From NCBI RefSeq assembly GCF_002078175.1, contig NZ_MWFK01000001.1:2914001-2978000 (forward strand): a stretch of 64,000 nt of DNA. Direction: 5' to 3'. The notes under the pieces were generated by a model, which searched no databases, was not told the origin of the DNA, and worked only from the letters and a program-made list of their open reading frames with translations. The position numbers were made by a program, and so were the translations under genes. Positions 42,251 to 51,823 of the stretch are shown one piece after another (the stretch's first letter is position 1; each line of letters opens with the position of its first letter). Origin of the DNA: Streptomyces sp. M41(2017) (lineage in GTDB: Bacteria; Actinomycetota; Actinomycetes; Streptomycetales; Streptomycetaceae).

Positions 42251-44943
42251 GCGAAATGCCGGACGACGCGCTGACCGGGCCGCGGCCCCCGGTGGCCGTC
42301 CGGGGTGCGGGGCCGCTGCTGCTCGGCGTGCGCCATCACGGGCCGGGGTCGGCACGGGCCGTGCGGGCCGCGCTGGAGGCCGCCGCCCCGCGGGTCGTGC
42401 TGATCGAGGGACCCCCGGAGGCGGATCCCCTGGTGCACCTGGCCGCCGACGGGGACATGCGGCCCCCGGTAGCCCTGCTCGCCCATGTCGTGGACGAGCC
42501 GGGGCAGTCGGCCTTCTGGCCGCTGGCCGAGTTCTCACCGGAGTGGGTGGCGATCCGCTGGGCCCTGGACCACGGAGTGCCGGCCCGTTTCATCGACCTT
42601 CCCGCGGCCCACACCCTGGCCTGGGGGAAGGCGGACGCGGACCGGGCCGGCGAGCGACCGGGCGGCACACCGCCCGCGGTACCGGACGGCCCTGTCGAGG
42701 CCCACGCCGCCCGACCCGGCGACCCCGGTCCCGGTCCCGGTGCCGGGACGTTTCCGGACACCGCTCTGCCGGACGGGACCGACGGCCCCGCCGGGGCGGA
42801 CGGGAGCACGGACCGGGCAGCCCCGGACGGGGTCGGGCCGCGGGACCCGTCCTCCGGGGCCGGGGGATCGGGCGATCCGGAGGAGACCGCGGGGCCCGGT
42901 GAGGGCGTGGCCGAGGCCGTGCGGATCGATCCTCTCGCCGTGCTCGCCGAGACAGCGGGGTACGACGACCCGGAGCGCTGGTGGGAGGACGTGGTCGAGC
43001 ACCGCGCCGCCACCGCCGGTGACCCCTTCGCGCCCTTCGGCGTGCTGGAAGAGGCGATGACCGCGCTGCGCGAGGCGTACGGAGTCGGGGGACACGACCG
43101 GGATCTGGTGCGCGAGGCGTACATGCGGCTCCAGATCCGCTCCGCGCAGCGCGAGTTCGGGGACGACGTGGCCGTGGTCTGCGGGGCCTGGCACGTGCCC
43201 GCGCTGCGGCAGAAGGCCACCGTCGGCGCCGACCGGGCCCTGCTGAAGGGCCTGCCGAAGGTGAAGGCCGATCTGACCTGGGTGCCCTGGACACACCGCA
43301 GGCTCTCCCGCGCCAGCGGATACGGAGCGGGCATCGACTCACCCGGTTGGTACGGGCATCTGTTCGGCGCCTCCGACCGCCCGATCGCCCGATGGATGAC
43401 GAAGGTCGCCCGGCTGCTGCGCGACGAGGACCGGAGCGTGTCGTCGGCCCACGTCATCGAGGCGGTGCGGCTGGCCGAGACGCTCGCCGCGATGCGCGGG
43501 CGCCCGCTGCCGGGGCTGACGGAGACGACGGACGCGGTCCGGGCGGTGATGTGCGAGGGCTCGGACGTGCCGCTGGCACTGGTGCGCGACCGGCTCGTCG
43601 TCGGCGACGTACTGGGAGAGGTGCCGGAGTCCGCCCCGGCGGTGCCCCTGCAGCGGGACCTCGCGCGGTCCCAGCGCTCCCTGCGGCTCAAACCCGAGGC
43701 GTTGGAGCGGGAGGTGGAGCTCGACCTGCGCAAGGAGACCGACGCCGGCCGCAGCAGACTGCTGCACCGGCTGCGCCTCCTCGGGATCGGCTGGGGCGAG
43801 CCCACGACGTCCCGCGGCAGCACCGGCACCTTCCGCGAGACCTGGCGGCTGCGCTGGGAGCCGGAGCTGTCGGTACGCGTCGCCGAGGCGGGCGTGTGGG
43901 GCACGACCGTCCTGGCCGCGGCCACGGCCAAGGCCGAGGCGGATGCCGTGGGCGCACCCTCGCTGGCCGACGTCACCGCGCTCGCCGAGCGCTGCCTCCT
44001 CGCCGAACTCCCGCACGCGCTGCCCGTGGTGATGCAGGTCCTCGCCGACCGGGCCGCCCTCGACGCGGACGTCGGCCACCTCGCCCAGGCGCTGCCCGCG
44101 CTCGTCCGCTCCCTGCGCTACGGGGACGTGCGCGGCACGGACACCCACGCCCTCACCGATGTCGCCGCCGGTCTCGCCGAGCGCGTCTTCGTGGGCCTCC
44201 CGCCCGCCTGCGCCGCCCTGGACGGCGACGCCGCCGCGGAGATGCGCGGGCACGTGGACGCCGTGCACGGGGCGGTGGCGCTGCTCGGCGAGGCGACCGG
44301 CGGCGCGGCCCCGGCCGACGGCACCCGCGGGGGCATACGAGGGCGCTGGCACTCCGTTCTGCGCACCCTCGCCGTACGCGACACCGTTCCCGGCGTCATC
44401 CGGGGCCGGTCGGTCCGACTCCTGCTCGACGAGGGAGAGTTGGCACAGGAGGAGGCCGCGCGGCTGATGGGTCTGGTGCTGTCGCCGGGCACCGAGCCCG
44501 CCGACGCGGCCACCTGGATCGAGGGGTTCGTCGGAGGCGGATCGGGCGGCGGGATGCTGCTCGTGCACGACGAGCGGCTCCTCGGGCTCGTGGACACCTG
44601 GCTGACCGGGGTGCCCGCGGACGCCTTCACCGACGTGCTGCCGCTGCTGCGCCGGACGTTCTCGGCGTACGAGTCGGGGGTGCGCAGAACGCTCGGAGAA
44701 CTCGTCCGGCGCGGCCCGGGAGCCCGTGCGAACACCGCCGCGGCGGGCTCCGGAATCCCCGGCTTCGCCCCCGACCTCGACACCGACCGCGCGAACGCCG
44801 TCCTGCCCGTGCTGAGCCTGCTGCTCGGCCTCGTCGCACCCGGCGGCGCGGACGGCACCGACAGCCCGGGCGCCGGCGCCGGGTCCGGCGGCCGCCCGGA
44901 CGGAGCACGTCACGACAACGACCTTGTGAGGGTGACCCCATGA
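42247..44943 (+). CDS. DUF5682 protein (YehM-like)
   Basis: 898 residues. The N-terminal GVRHHGPGSARAVRAAL, VVLIEGPPEAD pattern marks DUF5682, and reminds me of the TraB/ChaN-type hydrolase fold, although that link is only impression. Residues 130-225 are a Gly/Pro/Asp-rich insert typical of Streptomyces. Conserved blocks continue after it (YMRLQIRSAQREFGDDVAVVCGAWHVPAL) to a helical C-terminus. Start and stop overlap both neighbours (ATGA), so MoxR, DUF5682 and VWA proteins are made together. Biochemical function unknown. Confidence 0.85.
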   Translation: MSEMPDDALTGPRPPVAVRGAGPLLLGVRHHGPGSARAVRAALEAAAPRVVLIEGPPEADPLVHLAADGDMRPPVALLAHVVDEPGQSAFWPLAEFSPEWVAIRWALDHGVPARFIDLPAAHTLAWGKADADRAGERPGGTPPAVPDGPVEAHAARPGDPGPGPGAGTFPDTALPDGTDGPAGADGSTDRAAPDGVGPRDPSSGAGGSGDPEETAGPGEGVAEAVRIDPLAVLAETAGYDDPERWWEDVVEHRAATAGDPFAPFGVLEEAMTALREAYGVGGHDRDLVREAYMRLQIRSAQREFGDDVAVVCGAWHVPALRQKATVGADRALLKGLPKVKADLTWVPWTHRRLSRASGYGAGIDSPGWYGHLFGASDRPIARWMTKVARLLRDEDRSVSSAHVIEAVRLAETLAAMRGRPLPGLTETTDAVRAVMCEGSDVPLALVRDRLVVGDVLGEVPESAPAVPLQRDLARSQRSLRLKPEALEREVELDLRKETDAGRSRLLHRLRLLGIGWGEPTTSRGSTGTFRETWRLRWEPELSVRVAEAGVWGTTVLAAATAKAEADAVGAPSLADVTALAERCLLAELPHALPVVMQVLADRAALDADVGHLAQALPALVRSLRYGDVRGTDTHALTDVAAGLAERVFVGLPPACAALDGDAAAEMRGHVDAVHGAVALLGEATGGAAPADGTRGGIRGRWHSVLRTLAVRDTVPGVIRGRSVRLLLDEGELAQEEAARLMGLVLSPGTEPADAATWIEGFVGGGSGGGMLLVHDERLLGLVDTWLTGVPADAFTDVLPLLRRTFSAYESGVRRTLGELVRRGPGARANTAAAGSGIPGFAPDLDTDRANAVLPVLSLLLGLVAPGGADGTDSPGAGAGSGGRPDGARHDNDLVRVTP

Positions 44944-46103
44944 CCGAGTCCGTGCTGAGCGCCGGGGACGAGCGGCTGCGCCGATGGCGGCTCGTGCTCG
45001 GCGGTGACGAGGCCGACGGCACCGGATGCGTGCTCTCCGGGAACGACGCCGCGATGGACGGAGCGCTCGGCGCGCTGTACGGGAAAGGAGGCAAAGGGCA
45101 GTCGGGGAAGGACCGTTCGGCGGGGCTCGGGGCGTCGGCGCCCTCGGTCGCGCGCTGGCTCGGCGACATCCGCACCTACTTCCCGTCCTCCGTCGTCCAG
45201 GTGATGCAGCGGGACGCCATCGATCGGCTCGGGCTCTCCGCCCTCCTCCTGGAGCCCGAGATGCTGGAGGCGGTGGAGGCCGACGTGCACCTCGTGGGCA
45301 CGCTCCTCTCACTGAACAAGGCGATGCCGGAGACGACCAAGGAGACCGCGCGGGCCGTCGTGCGCAAGGTCGTCGAGGACCTGGAGAAGCGGCTCGCGAC
45401 CCGTACCCGGGCGACCCTGACCGGCGCCCTCGACCGCAGCGCCCGTATCAGCAGACCCCGCCACCACGACATCGACTGGAACCGCACGATCGCGGCGAAC
45501 CTCAAGCACTACCTGCCCGAGTACCGCACGATCGTGCCCGAGCGGCTGATCGGATACGGGCGGGCCTCCCAGTCGGTGAAGAAGGAGGTTGTCCTCTGCA
45601 TCGACCAGTCGGGATCGATGGCCGCGTCCGTCGTGTACGCCTCCGTGTTCGGCGCGGTCCTCGCCTCGATGCGGTCCATCGCCACCCGGCTCGTCGTCTT
45701 CGACACGGCGGTCGTCGACCTCACCGACCAGCTCGACGACCCGGTCGACGTCCTCTTCGGCACCCAGCTCGGCGGCGGCACCGACATCAACAGGGCGCTC
45801 GCGTACTGCCAGTCGCAGATCACCCGGCCCGCCGACACCGTCGTCGTCCTGATCAGCGACCTCTACGAGGGGGGCATCCGCAACGAGATGCTGAAGCGGG
45901 TCGCGGCGATGAAGGCGTCCGGGGTGCAGTTCGTGACGCTGCTCGCACTGTCCGACGAGGGGGCGCCCGCGTACGACAGGGAGCACGCCGCCGCTCTCGC
46001 GGCGCTCGACGCACCCGCGTTCGCCTGCACGCCCGACCTGTTTCCCGAGGTCATGGCGGCGGCGATCGAGAAGCGGCCGCTACCGATACCGGACGTGCGA
46101 TGA
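44940..46103 (+). CDS. VWA-domain protein (YehP-like)
   Basis: 387 residues. The N-terminal half is helical. The C-terminal von Willebrand A domain has an intact metal site: DQSGSM (about residue 221), the Thr in GGGTDINRAL and the Asp in VVLISDLYEGG. This is the usual partner of MoxR ATPases. No signal peptide, so the whole system acts in the cytoplasm. ATG 44940 overlaps the preceding stop. It is the last gene of the operon. Confidence 0.9.
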   Translation: MTESVLSAGDERLRRWRLVLGGDEADGTGCVLSGNDAAMDGALGALYGKGGKGQSGKDRSAGLGASAPSVARWLGDIRTYFPSSVVQVMQRDAIDRLGLSALLLEPEMLEAVEADVHLVGTLLSLNKAMPETTKETARAVVRKVVEDLEKRLATRTRATLTGALDRSARISRPRHHDIDWNRTIAANLKHYLPEYRTIVPERLIGYGRASQSVKKEVVLCIDQSGSMAASVVYASVFGAVLASMRSIATRLVVFDTAVVDLTDQLDDPVDVLFGTQLGGGTDINRALAYCQSQITRPADTVVVLISDLYEGGIRNEMLKRVAAMKASGVQFVTLLALSDEGAPAYDREHAAALAALDAPAFACTPDLFPEVMAAAIEKRPLPIPDVR

Positions 46104-46304
46104 GAAGAGGCGGCAATCCGGACATGAATACCCATCGGTAACAGGGGACTTGCGCGACCTCGGGCGTCCCGTGGAGGATCGAAGCGGCCAAAGGGTCCCG
46201 TTCCGCCGCTCCTTGGCGGAGCGTGCCCCGGCGTGGGCAGTGTCAGGCCTTCGCGTTCGTTCGCGGCCCTTCGTATCCCTTCGCACGGGAGGACCCTCCC
46301 CGTC

Positions 46305-47648
46305 TTGACCCGGTCAGCGCCATCGTCGGGTGCTGTTCCGCGCCCGGCGCGCGGTGCGGCCGGTCGGCGTGCGCTGCAAGGGGCCCTGCTGGCAGGGGGG
46401 CTGTCCGCGCTCGGATTCCTCCTCGGAGGACAGGCGCACGCCGCCGACGGGCCGGCGCACCCGATCCGGCTGACCCATCCGGCACCGGCCCGGGGCGTCA
46501 CCGAGACGCGCACCCCGCACGGGTCACCGCCGACCCGGACCGTGTCCGTCCCCCGCACTTTGCCGGGCCGCGTCGAGAAGCCGGGCGACCTCACCGGGCA
46601 CCCCGTGGGCGACCGTGGACCGTCGGCCGACTCCGCGCCGCCGCTCTCCCTCTCCCTCTCCCTCCCCGGCGTCGACGTCGGCGCCGGGGACGCGGTGGGC
46701 GCACAGGCGTCGCCGTCCGCCTCACCCCGTCCACGCGGCCGTACGGCGGCCGACCCGGGTCGGGGCACGTCGCCCGGCAGCGTGCACCCGGGCCGCGCCG
46801 CCGAGCGACGGCCGGCGACCGGGGGCGTCGAGCGGGCGGTTCCCGAGGTCGTCCCGTCGGTCCCGTCGGTCCGCGAGCCGGTCCGGCCGGCCGGGAAGGC
46901 CGTGGTCCGGCCGGTGGCCGGAGCCGCCGGGCCGTCGGCCGCCGCGGCGGTCGTACGACCGGTCACCGGAGCTGCCGGGCGGCCCCTCGGCGCTCCCACC
47001 GACGTACTGAGCGGGGGGCTGCCGGTCCCCGCCCTGTCGGACTCGGACATCCTGCCGACCCTCCCGACCCGGCTGGGGCTCCCCGCGCTCCCCACACTTC
47101 CCGCGCTCCCTGTTCTGCCCGCCCTCCCGCGGACGCACCTTCCGGGTCTCCCGGAAGGTGCCGGGGCCGCGCTCCCGGAGGTTCCGGGGACGCCCGTCCT
47201 CCCGGCGCCCCCCGGCGTCGACCCGCAGGATCCGCTTCGGCCCATGACTGCGCGCGCGGAGCGCGGGGCCGTCGAGGAGCGGGCCGCCGGCCGGGCCGTG
47301 GCCGTGGTGGACGGCTCGTCCCTCTCCGGCCCCGCCGCCGTGGCGGCCTGGAGGCCCGCGCTCGGGCCGGGCCGGCCCGGTGCGCGGAGCGGTGACGTGG
47401 GGGTTGGCCGTGGCACGGACGGTGCGGACGTCCGTCCGGTCTCCGGCCGGCAGACGCCTCCCGGCGGAGCGACCGGGGCGACGGGCAGCCAGTCCGCCCT
47501 CGACAACGCGGCCCCGCGGCACGCGGAGGTCCCCGCGGTCACCCCGAGCCACAGGGCGCCGCAGCCCCTCGCGCGCGGCGTCTCCACGGCGACCCCCGCG
47601 TCCGGGACCGGCGACCGGTACCGGGACATCCCCGTCTTCCCCGGCTAG
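46305..47648 (+). CDS. Secreted Pro/Val/Gly-rich repeat protein
   Basis: A signal peptide (GRRALQGALLAGGLSALGFL, then AHAAD) precedes about 390 residues of low-complexity sequence. Repetitive blocks include SLSLSLSLPG and the LPALPTLPALPVLPALP run near nt 47080-47130. No enzyme motif. TTG 46305 is preferred since GGGAGGA lies 11 nt upstream and the signal peptide then starts normally; GTG 46233 would add 24 residues. It may be an exported structural or coat protein of Streptomyces, but that is speculative. Confidence 0.6.
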   Translation: MTRSAPSSGAVPRPARGAAGRRALQGALLAGGLSALGFLLGGQAHAADGPAHPIRLTHPAPARGVTETRTPHGSPPTRTVSVPRTLPGRVEKPGDLTGHPVGDRGPSADSAPPLSLSLSLPGVDVGAGDAVGAQASPSASPRPRGRTAADPGRGTSPGSVHPGRAAERRPATGGVERAVPEVVPSVPSVREPVRPAGKAVVRPVAGAAGPSAAAAVVRPVTGAAGRPLGAPTDVLSGGLPVPALSDSDILPTLPTRLGLPALPTLPALPVLPALPRTHLPGLPEGAGAALPEVPGTPVLPAPPGVDPQDPLRPMTARAERGAVEERAAGRAVAVVDGSSLSGPAAVAAWRPALGPGRPGARSGDVGVGRGTDGADVRPVSGRQTPPGGATGATGSQSALDNAAPRHAEVPAVTPSHRAPQPLARGVSTATPASGTGDRYRDIPVFPG

Positions 47649-48279
47649 CTCCGCACCCCGCGGCCGGGCGGCGGACGGGGCCGGGGCGTGCGTGCACACC
47701 CCGCCCGCCCCACGGCGGCCCCGTACGTCTCGTGCACCTCGTCCGCCCATACCGGGTCCCGAGCATCGGGTGCATGCGCCGTCCGTCCGGGCGTCGCACT
47801 CCTGTCGCACCGCCGGACCGCACAGCACCGGCCGCGCAAGACCGTGGTTCGGCGCTGTGCACCGCGCCACCGCCGCGCCGGCGGAACGGTCGCGCGGCAG
47901 ACCATCCGCTTCCGCGGGGCCATGGGCCGGAGGGCCGGAATCCACCGGATCCCTCCGCCCCAAACCCGCGGGAGGGCCGGACGACCCCCATTGGGGTGGG
48001 GGTCGTCCGCCCTGGGCCCTTCGGGGCCGTCAGAGGGGCCCCACCAGGCAAACCCCAGCCTGGTGGGGCCCCGTCCGGCCCGATCTGTGACAGGTATCAC
48101 CGCTCAGGTGTGATCTGCGATTTAGGGACCCGCGTCCAGCGGCGATAACCTGCCGGACGGACATGCCGCGCACTCGGACATCGTGTGCGCCACCCTTGTG
48201 ACAGCGGACGTCACGTTGCCCTTCGCGGCACGCCCACGCATCCAACGAACCGCGAGATCACTGATAGGGACGGACGCGC
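47649..48279. other. 631-bp region upstream of sucC
   Basis: No supported ORF. Two strong hairpins (47979-48008 and 48035-48072) are followed by about 200 bp of likely sucCD promoter region. This contains GTGAC-AGCGGAC-GTCAC near 48198 and TCACC-GCTCA-GGTGTGA near 48095, short inverted repeats of unknown meaning. Confidence 0.6.
47979..48072. terminator. Two tandem terminator-like hairpins
   Basis: First: GGACGACCCCCA (47979-47990) with its complement (47997-48008), loop TTGGGG. Second: GGGGCCCCACCAGG (48035-48048) with CCTGGTGGGGCCCC (48059-48072), loop 10 nt. Both stems are perfect and would insulate sucCD from upstream transcription. Confidence 0.65.
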
Positions 48280-49458
48280 GTGGACCTGTTCGAGTACCAG
48301 GCGAGGGACCTCTTCGCCAAGCACGGTGTACCGGTGCTGGCCGGTGAAGTCATTGACACGCCTGAGGCAGCCCGCGAGGCGACCGAGCGTCTTGGCGGCA
48401 AGTCCGTCGTCAAGGCCCAGGTGAAGGTCGGTGGCCGTGGAAAGGCCGGTGGCGTCAAGCTCGCCGCCACCCCGGACGAGGCCGTCGCCCGCGCGACGGA
48501 CATCCTCGGCATGGACATCAAGGGCCACACGGTCAACAAGGTGATGATCGCCGAGACCGCGCCCGAGATCGTCGAGGAGTACTACGTCTCGTACCTCCTC
48601 GACCGCACGAACCGCACCTTCCTCGCCATGGCGTCCGTTCAGGGCGGCGTGGAGATCGAGGTCGTCGCGGAGGAGAACCCCGAGGCCCTGGCCAAGGTGC
48701 CGGTCGACGCCAACGAGGGCGTCTCGATCGAGAAGGCCCGCGAGATCGCCGCCCAGGCGAAGTTCCCGGCCGAGGTCGCGGAGCAGGTCGCCGAGATCCT
48801 GGTGACGCTGTGGGACACCTTCATCAAGGAGGACGCCCTCCTCGTCGAGGTGAACCCGCTCGCCAAGGTCGCCTCCGGCAAGGTCATCGCCCTCGACGGC
48901 AAGGTGTCCCTCGACGAGAACGCCGAGTTCCGCCAGCCCGACCACGAGGCGCTCGTCGACCACGCGGCGGCCAACCCGCTCGAGGCCGCCGCCAAGGCCA
49001 AGAACCTCAACTACGTCAAGCTCGACGGTGAGGTCGGCATCATCGGCAACGGCGCGGGTCTCGTCATGAGCACCCTCGACGTCGTCGCCTACGCCGGCGA
49101 GAACCACGGTGGGGTCAAGCCCGCCAACTTCCTCGACATCGGCGGTGGCGCCTCCGCCGCCGTCATGGCGAACGGCCTGGAGATCATCCTCGGCGACCCG
49201 GACGTCAAGTCCGTCTTCGTCAACGTCTTCGGTGGCATCACCGCCTGTGACGAGGTCGCCAACGGCATCGTCCAGGCGCTGCAGCTGCTCGCCGACAAGG
49301 GCGAGGCAGTCACCAAGCCGCTGGTCGTGCGTCTCGACGGCAACAACGCCGAGCTGGGTCGCAAGATCCTGTCGGACGCCAACCACCCGCTGGTCCAGCG
49401 CGTGGACACCATGGACGGCGCGGCCGACAAGGCCGCCGAGCTCGCGGCTGCGAAGTAA
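48280..49458 (+). CDS. sucC: Succinyl-CoA synthetase beta subunit
   Basis: 392 residues, the normal length. The N-terminal ATP-grasp domain ([31 protein letters not shown]) binds nucleotide, and the C-terminal CoA-ligase domain has [12 protein letters not shown] and NIFGG-type [13 protein letters not shown]. With SucD it makes ATP or GTP from succinyl-CoA in the citric acid cycle. GTG 48280 follows AGGGACGGA. sucD begins 21 bp downstream. Confidence 0.97.
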   Translation: MDLFEYQARDLFAKHGVPVLAGEVIDTPEAAREATERLGGKSVVKAQVKVGGRGKAGGVKLAATPDEAVARATDILGMDIKGHTVNKVMIAETAPEIVEEYYVSYLLDRTNRTFLAMASVQGGVEIEVVAEENPEALAKVPVDANEGVSIEKAREIAAQAKFPAEVAEQVAEILVTLWDTFIKEDALLVEVNPLAKVASGKVIALDGKVSLDENAEFRQPDHEALVDHAAANPLEAAAKAKNLNYVKLDGEVGIIGNGAGLVMSTLDVVAYAGENHGGVKPANFLDIGGGASAAVMANGLEIILGDPDVKSVFVNVFGGITACDEVANGIVQALQLLADKGEAVTKPLVVRLDGNNAELGRKILSDANHPLVQRVDTMDGAADKAAELAAAK

Positions 49459-49479
49459 GGGACGAGGGACTAAACAGCC

Positions 49480-50364
49480 ATGGCTATCTTCCTCAACAAG
49501 GACAGCAAGGTCATCGTCCAGGGCATGACCGGTGCCACGGGTATGAAGCACACCAAGCTCATGCTCGCGGACGGGACGAACATCGTCGGCGGCGTGAACC
49601 CGCGCAAGGCGGGCACCTCCGTCGACATCGACGGCACCGAGATCCCCGTCTTCGGCACGGTCGCCGAGGCCATGGAGAAGACCGGCGCCAACGTGTCCGT
49701 CCTCTTCGTGCCGCCGGCCTTCGCCAAGGCCGCCGTGGTCGAGGCGATCGACGCGGAGATCCCCCTCGCGGTCGTCATCACCGAGGGCATCGCGGTCCAC
49801 GACTCCGCTGCCTTCTGGGCGTACGCGAAGGCGAAGGGCAACAAGACCCGCATCATCGGCCCGAACTGCCCCGGTCTCATCACCCCGGGTCAGTCCAACG
49901 CCGGCATCATCCCGGGCGACATCACGAAGCCGGGCCGCATCGGTCTGGTCTCGAAGTCCGGCACGCTGACGTACCAGATGATGTACGAGCTCCGTGACAT
50001 CGGCTTCTCGTCGGCCGTCGGCATCGGTGGCGACCCGGTCATCGGCACGACGCACATCGACGCGCTCGCCGCGTTCGAGGCCGACCCCGACACCGACCTG
50101 ATCGTCATGATCGGCGAGATCGGTGGCGACGCCGAGGAGCGGGCCGCGGACTTCATCGCGAAGAACGTGACCAAGCCGGTCGTCGGTTACGTCGCGGGCT
50201 TCACCGCGCCCGAGGGCAAGACCATGGGCCACGCCGGCGCCATCGTCTCCGGTTCCTCCGGCACGGCCGCCGCGAAGAAGGAGGCCCTCGAGGCCGCCGG
50301 TGTCAAGGTCGGCAAGACGCCGACCGAGACGGCCAAGCTCGCGCGCGAGATCCTCGCCGGCTGA
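49480..50364 (+). CDS. sucD: Succinyl-CoA synthetase alpha subunit
   Basis: 294 residues. The CoA-binding Rossmann domain begins [15 protein letters not shown], the middle has [10 protein letters not shown] and [12 protein letters not shown], and the phospho-histidine is in [14 protein letters not shown]. It forms the catalytic complex with SucC. GACGAGGGA lies upstream of ATG 49480. A long terminator follows, so sucCD is a two-gene operon. Confidence 0.97.
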   Translation: MAIFLNKDSKVIVQGMTGATGMKHTKLMLADGTNIVGGVNPRKAGTSVDIDGTEIPVFGTVAEAMEKTGANVSVLFVPPAFAKAAVVEAIDAEIPLAVVITEGIAVHDSAAFWAYAKAKGNKTRIIGPNCPGLITPGQSNAGIIPGDITKPGRIGLVSKSGTLTYQMMYELRDIGFSSAVGIGGDPVIGTTHIDALAAFEADPDTDLIVMIGEIGGDAEERAADFIAKNVTKPVVGYVAGFTAPEGKTMGHAGAIVSGSSGTAAAKKEALEAAGVKVGKTPTETAKLAREILAG

Positions 50365-50381
50365 GCAGCCGCACGGCACAC

Positions 50382-50424
50382 ACGCCGGTGGGCCCGCACC
50401 TCTTGGGTGCGGGCCCACCGGCGT
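50382..50424. terminator. Strong terminator after sucCD
   Basis: A perfect 19-bp stem (50382-50400 and 50406-50424) with loop TCTTG, ending in GTTTCC. Shared with the converging gene downstream. Confidence 0.92.
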
Positions 50425-50461
50425 TTCCGTGCACCGGAGCGCCCGGTCCGGGACAGGGACA

Positions 50462-51706
50462 TCAGCGGATGTCGGGGACCAGCCGCTCGGGACCGCTCGA
50501 CGTCTGGGACCTCAGCTTGGCGCGCAGGACCAGTTCCTCGGCGGACAGGGGGCCGGGCGCCGAGCGGGGTGGCAGACCGTGGATGGTCTCCGGCGGTGAC
50601 AGCGGCGCCTCGTAGTGGTCCGGCGCGGTGCGCAGCGTCAGCGCCGTCACGCCGATGAGCAGGACCGTGAAGGCGATGGCCGCGCGCGTCCACTGCCGGG
50701 CGCGGTGCTCGCCGTGATCGCGGACGGTACGGGGCTTCGCCGCGCGCAGCCGCTCCGAGCTCCCGAGTTCGGTGAGCCGCCGGTGCAGGTCCTCGGGGAG
50801 CGCCAGCTCGGGCAGCCGGGCCGCGACGGCCTCGCGCGCGTGGAGCACCCGGTTGGCGGCCGCGGGCGTGCTCGCCTCCGTCTCCGCCGCGGTCTCCGGA
50901 AGCCCGAGCCCGACCCCGTCGTAGAGGAGCAGCGTGCGCCGGTAGACCGGTGGCAGGGTGAGCAGGACGTCGAGGAGGGCCCGTTCGGAGCCGCCGGCGG
51001 GCGGTGCCTCCGGGTGCCGGTAGCGCGGGCGCAGCCGGTGCCAGGGGGAGAGCGCGTACTCGTACGCCGTCGCCCGCACCCAGCCGGCCGGGTCCCGGTC
51101 CACGGCCACCTCGGGCCAGCGGTACCAGGCGAGTTGGAAGGCCCGCTCCACGGACTCGCGGGCCAGCTCGCGCCGCCCGGTCAGCAGATAGGTCTGCCGT
51201 ACCAGGGCGGGGGCGGCGAACGCGTAGAGGGCGTCGAAGGCCTGAGCGGGCGTCAGTGACGGCTCGCGTACGGCGGAGTCCCGGTCCGTGTCCCCCCGTT
51301 CACCCTCCCCGCCGGGCCGGTCCGCGTCCCTGTCCACGGCGCCGCGGTCCCTGTGCTCGGCGGGCTCCGGGCCGTCGGCCGTCCGGTCCTCGGAGGCGCG
51401 GCGGTCCTCGGAGACGCGGTTCGCCCGGGACGGCGGTGGTGCTCCCGCTCCCACCAGGGCGGGCACGGAGCCTTCCTGACGGCCACTCACCGCGTCGTCC
51501 GAAAGGGTCGTCCCTACGCCCAGCAGCCTCACGTACGCCTCCAGCTTGCGGCCGCGCGGTGTCGTCCGGCCGGTCTCCCACGAGCGCACCGTCGACCGGC
51601 TGACTCCGAGCCGGGACGCCAGTTCCGCCTGTGTCAGCCCCCGGGCCTCCCGCAGACGGCGGCGCTCCTTCGGCGCGGGCAGCGGGGTGGCGGAGCCCTG
51701 TGTCAT
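50462..51706 (-). CDS. XRE HTH - sigma factor-like - transmembrane fusion protein
   Basis: 414 residues. Residues 10-65 are an XRE-type helix-turn-helix ([38 protein letters not shown]). A charged linker follows. Residues 170-310 resemble an ECF sigma factor (FDALYAFAAPALVRQTYLLTG as region 2, LLDVLLTLPPVYRRTLLLYD as region 4). The C-terminus has one membrane segment (WTRAAIAFTVLLIGVTALTL) and a short outer tail. Combining two DNA-binding types on a membrane anchor is odd; whether the sigma part binds RNA polymerase is unclear. ATG 51706 is chosen as the HTH starts soon after. A 12-bp palindrome lies upstream. Confidence 0.8.
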   Translation of the reverse strand: MTQGSATPLPAPKERRRLREARGLTQAELASRLGVSRSTVRSWETGRTTPRGRKLEAYVRLLGVGTTLSDDAVSGRQEGSVPALVGAGAPPPSRANRVSEDRRASEDRTADGPEPAEHRDRGAVDRDADRPGGEGERGDTDRDSAVREPSLTPAQAFDALYAFAAPALVRQTYLLTGRRELARESVERAFQLAWYRWPEVAVDRDPAGWVRATAYEYALSPWHRLRPRYRHPEAPPAGGSERALLDVLLTLPPVYRRTLLLYDGVGLGLPETAAETEASTPAAANRVLHAREAVAARLPELALPEDLHRRLTELGSSERLRAAKPRTVRDHGEHRARQWTRAAIAFTVLLIGVTALTLRTAPDHYEAPLSPPETIHGLPPRSAPGPLSAEELVLRAKLRSQTSSGPERLVPDIR

Positions 51707-51727
51707 GTCGGATCCCACCGGGCGCCC

Positions 51728-51739
51728 TTTCGTACGAAA
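51728..51739. promoter_or_regulatory. 12-bp palindrome in AT-rich promoter region
   Basis: TTTCGTACGAAA, a perfect palindrome 22 bp upstream of the HTH fusion gene, inside a stretch of about 45 bp that is unusually AT-rich for this genome. It is a possible operator for self-regulation. Confidence 0.45.
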
Positions 51740-51823
51740 AAGTACATAACTGCATATTGAGCGACACATCGGGGGTTCGCCTGTTACGACGAGAAAGCGC
51801 GTGTCGTTGGGAGCATGACGTGC

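Noticed and set aside
46104..46304. Short coding frame after the VWA gene
   Set aside because: No ribosome site or conserved pattern; most is the 5' flank of the secreted protein gene, whose alternative GTG start lies at 46233.
47645..48113. Overlapping 130-150-codon frames on both strands before sucC
   Set aside because: They run through two perfect hairpins, overlap each other on both strands and have no start signals.
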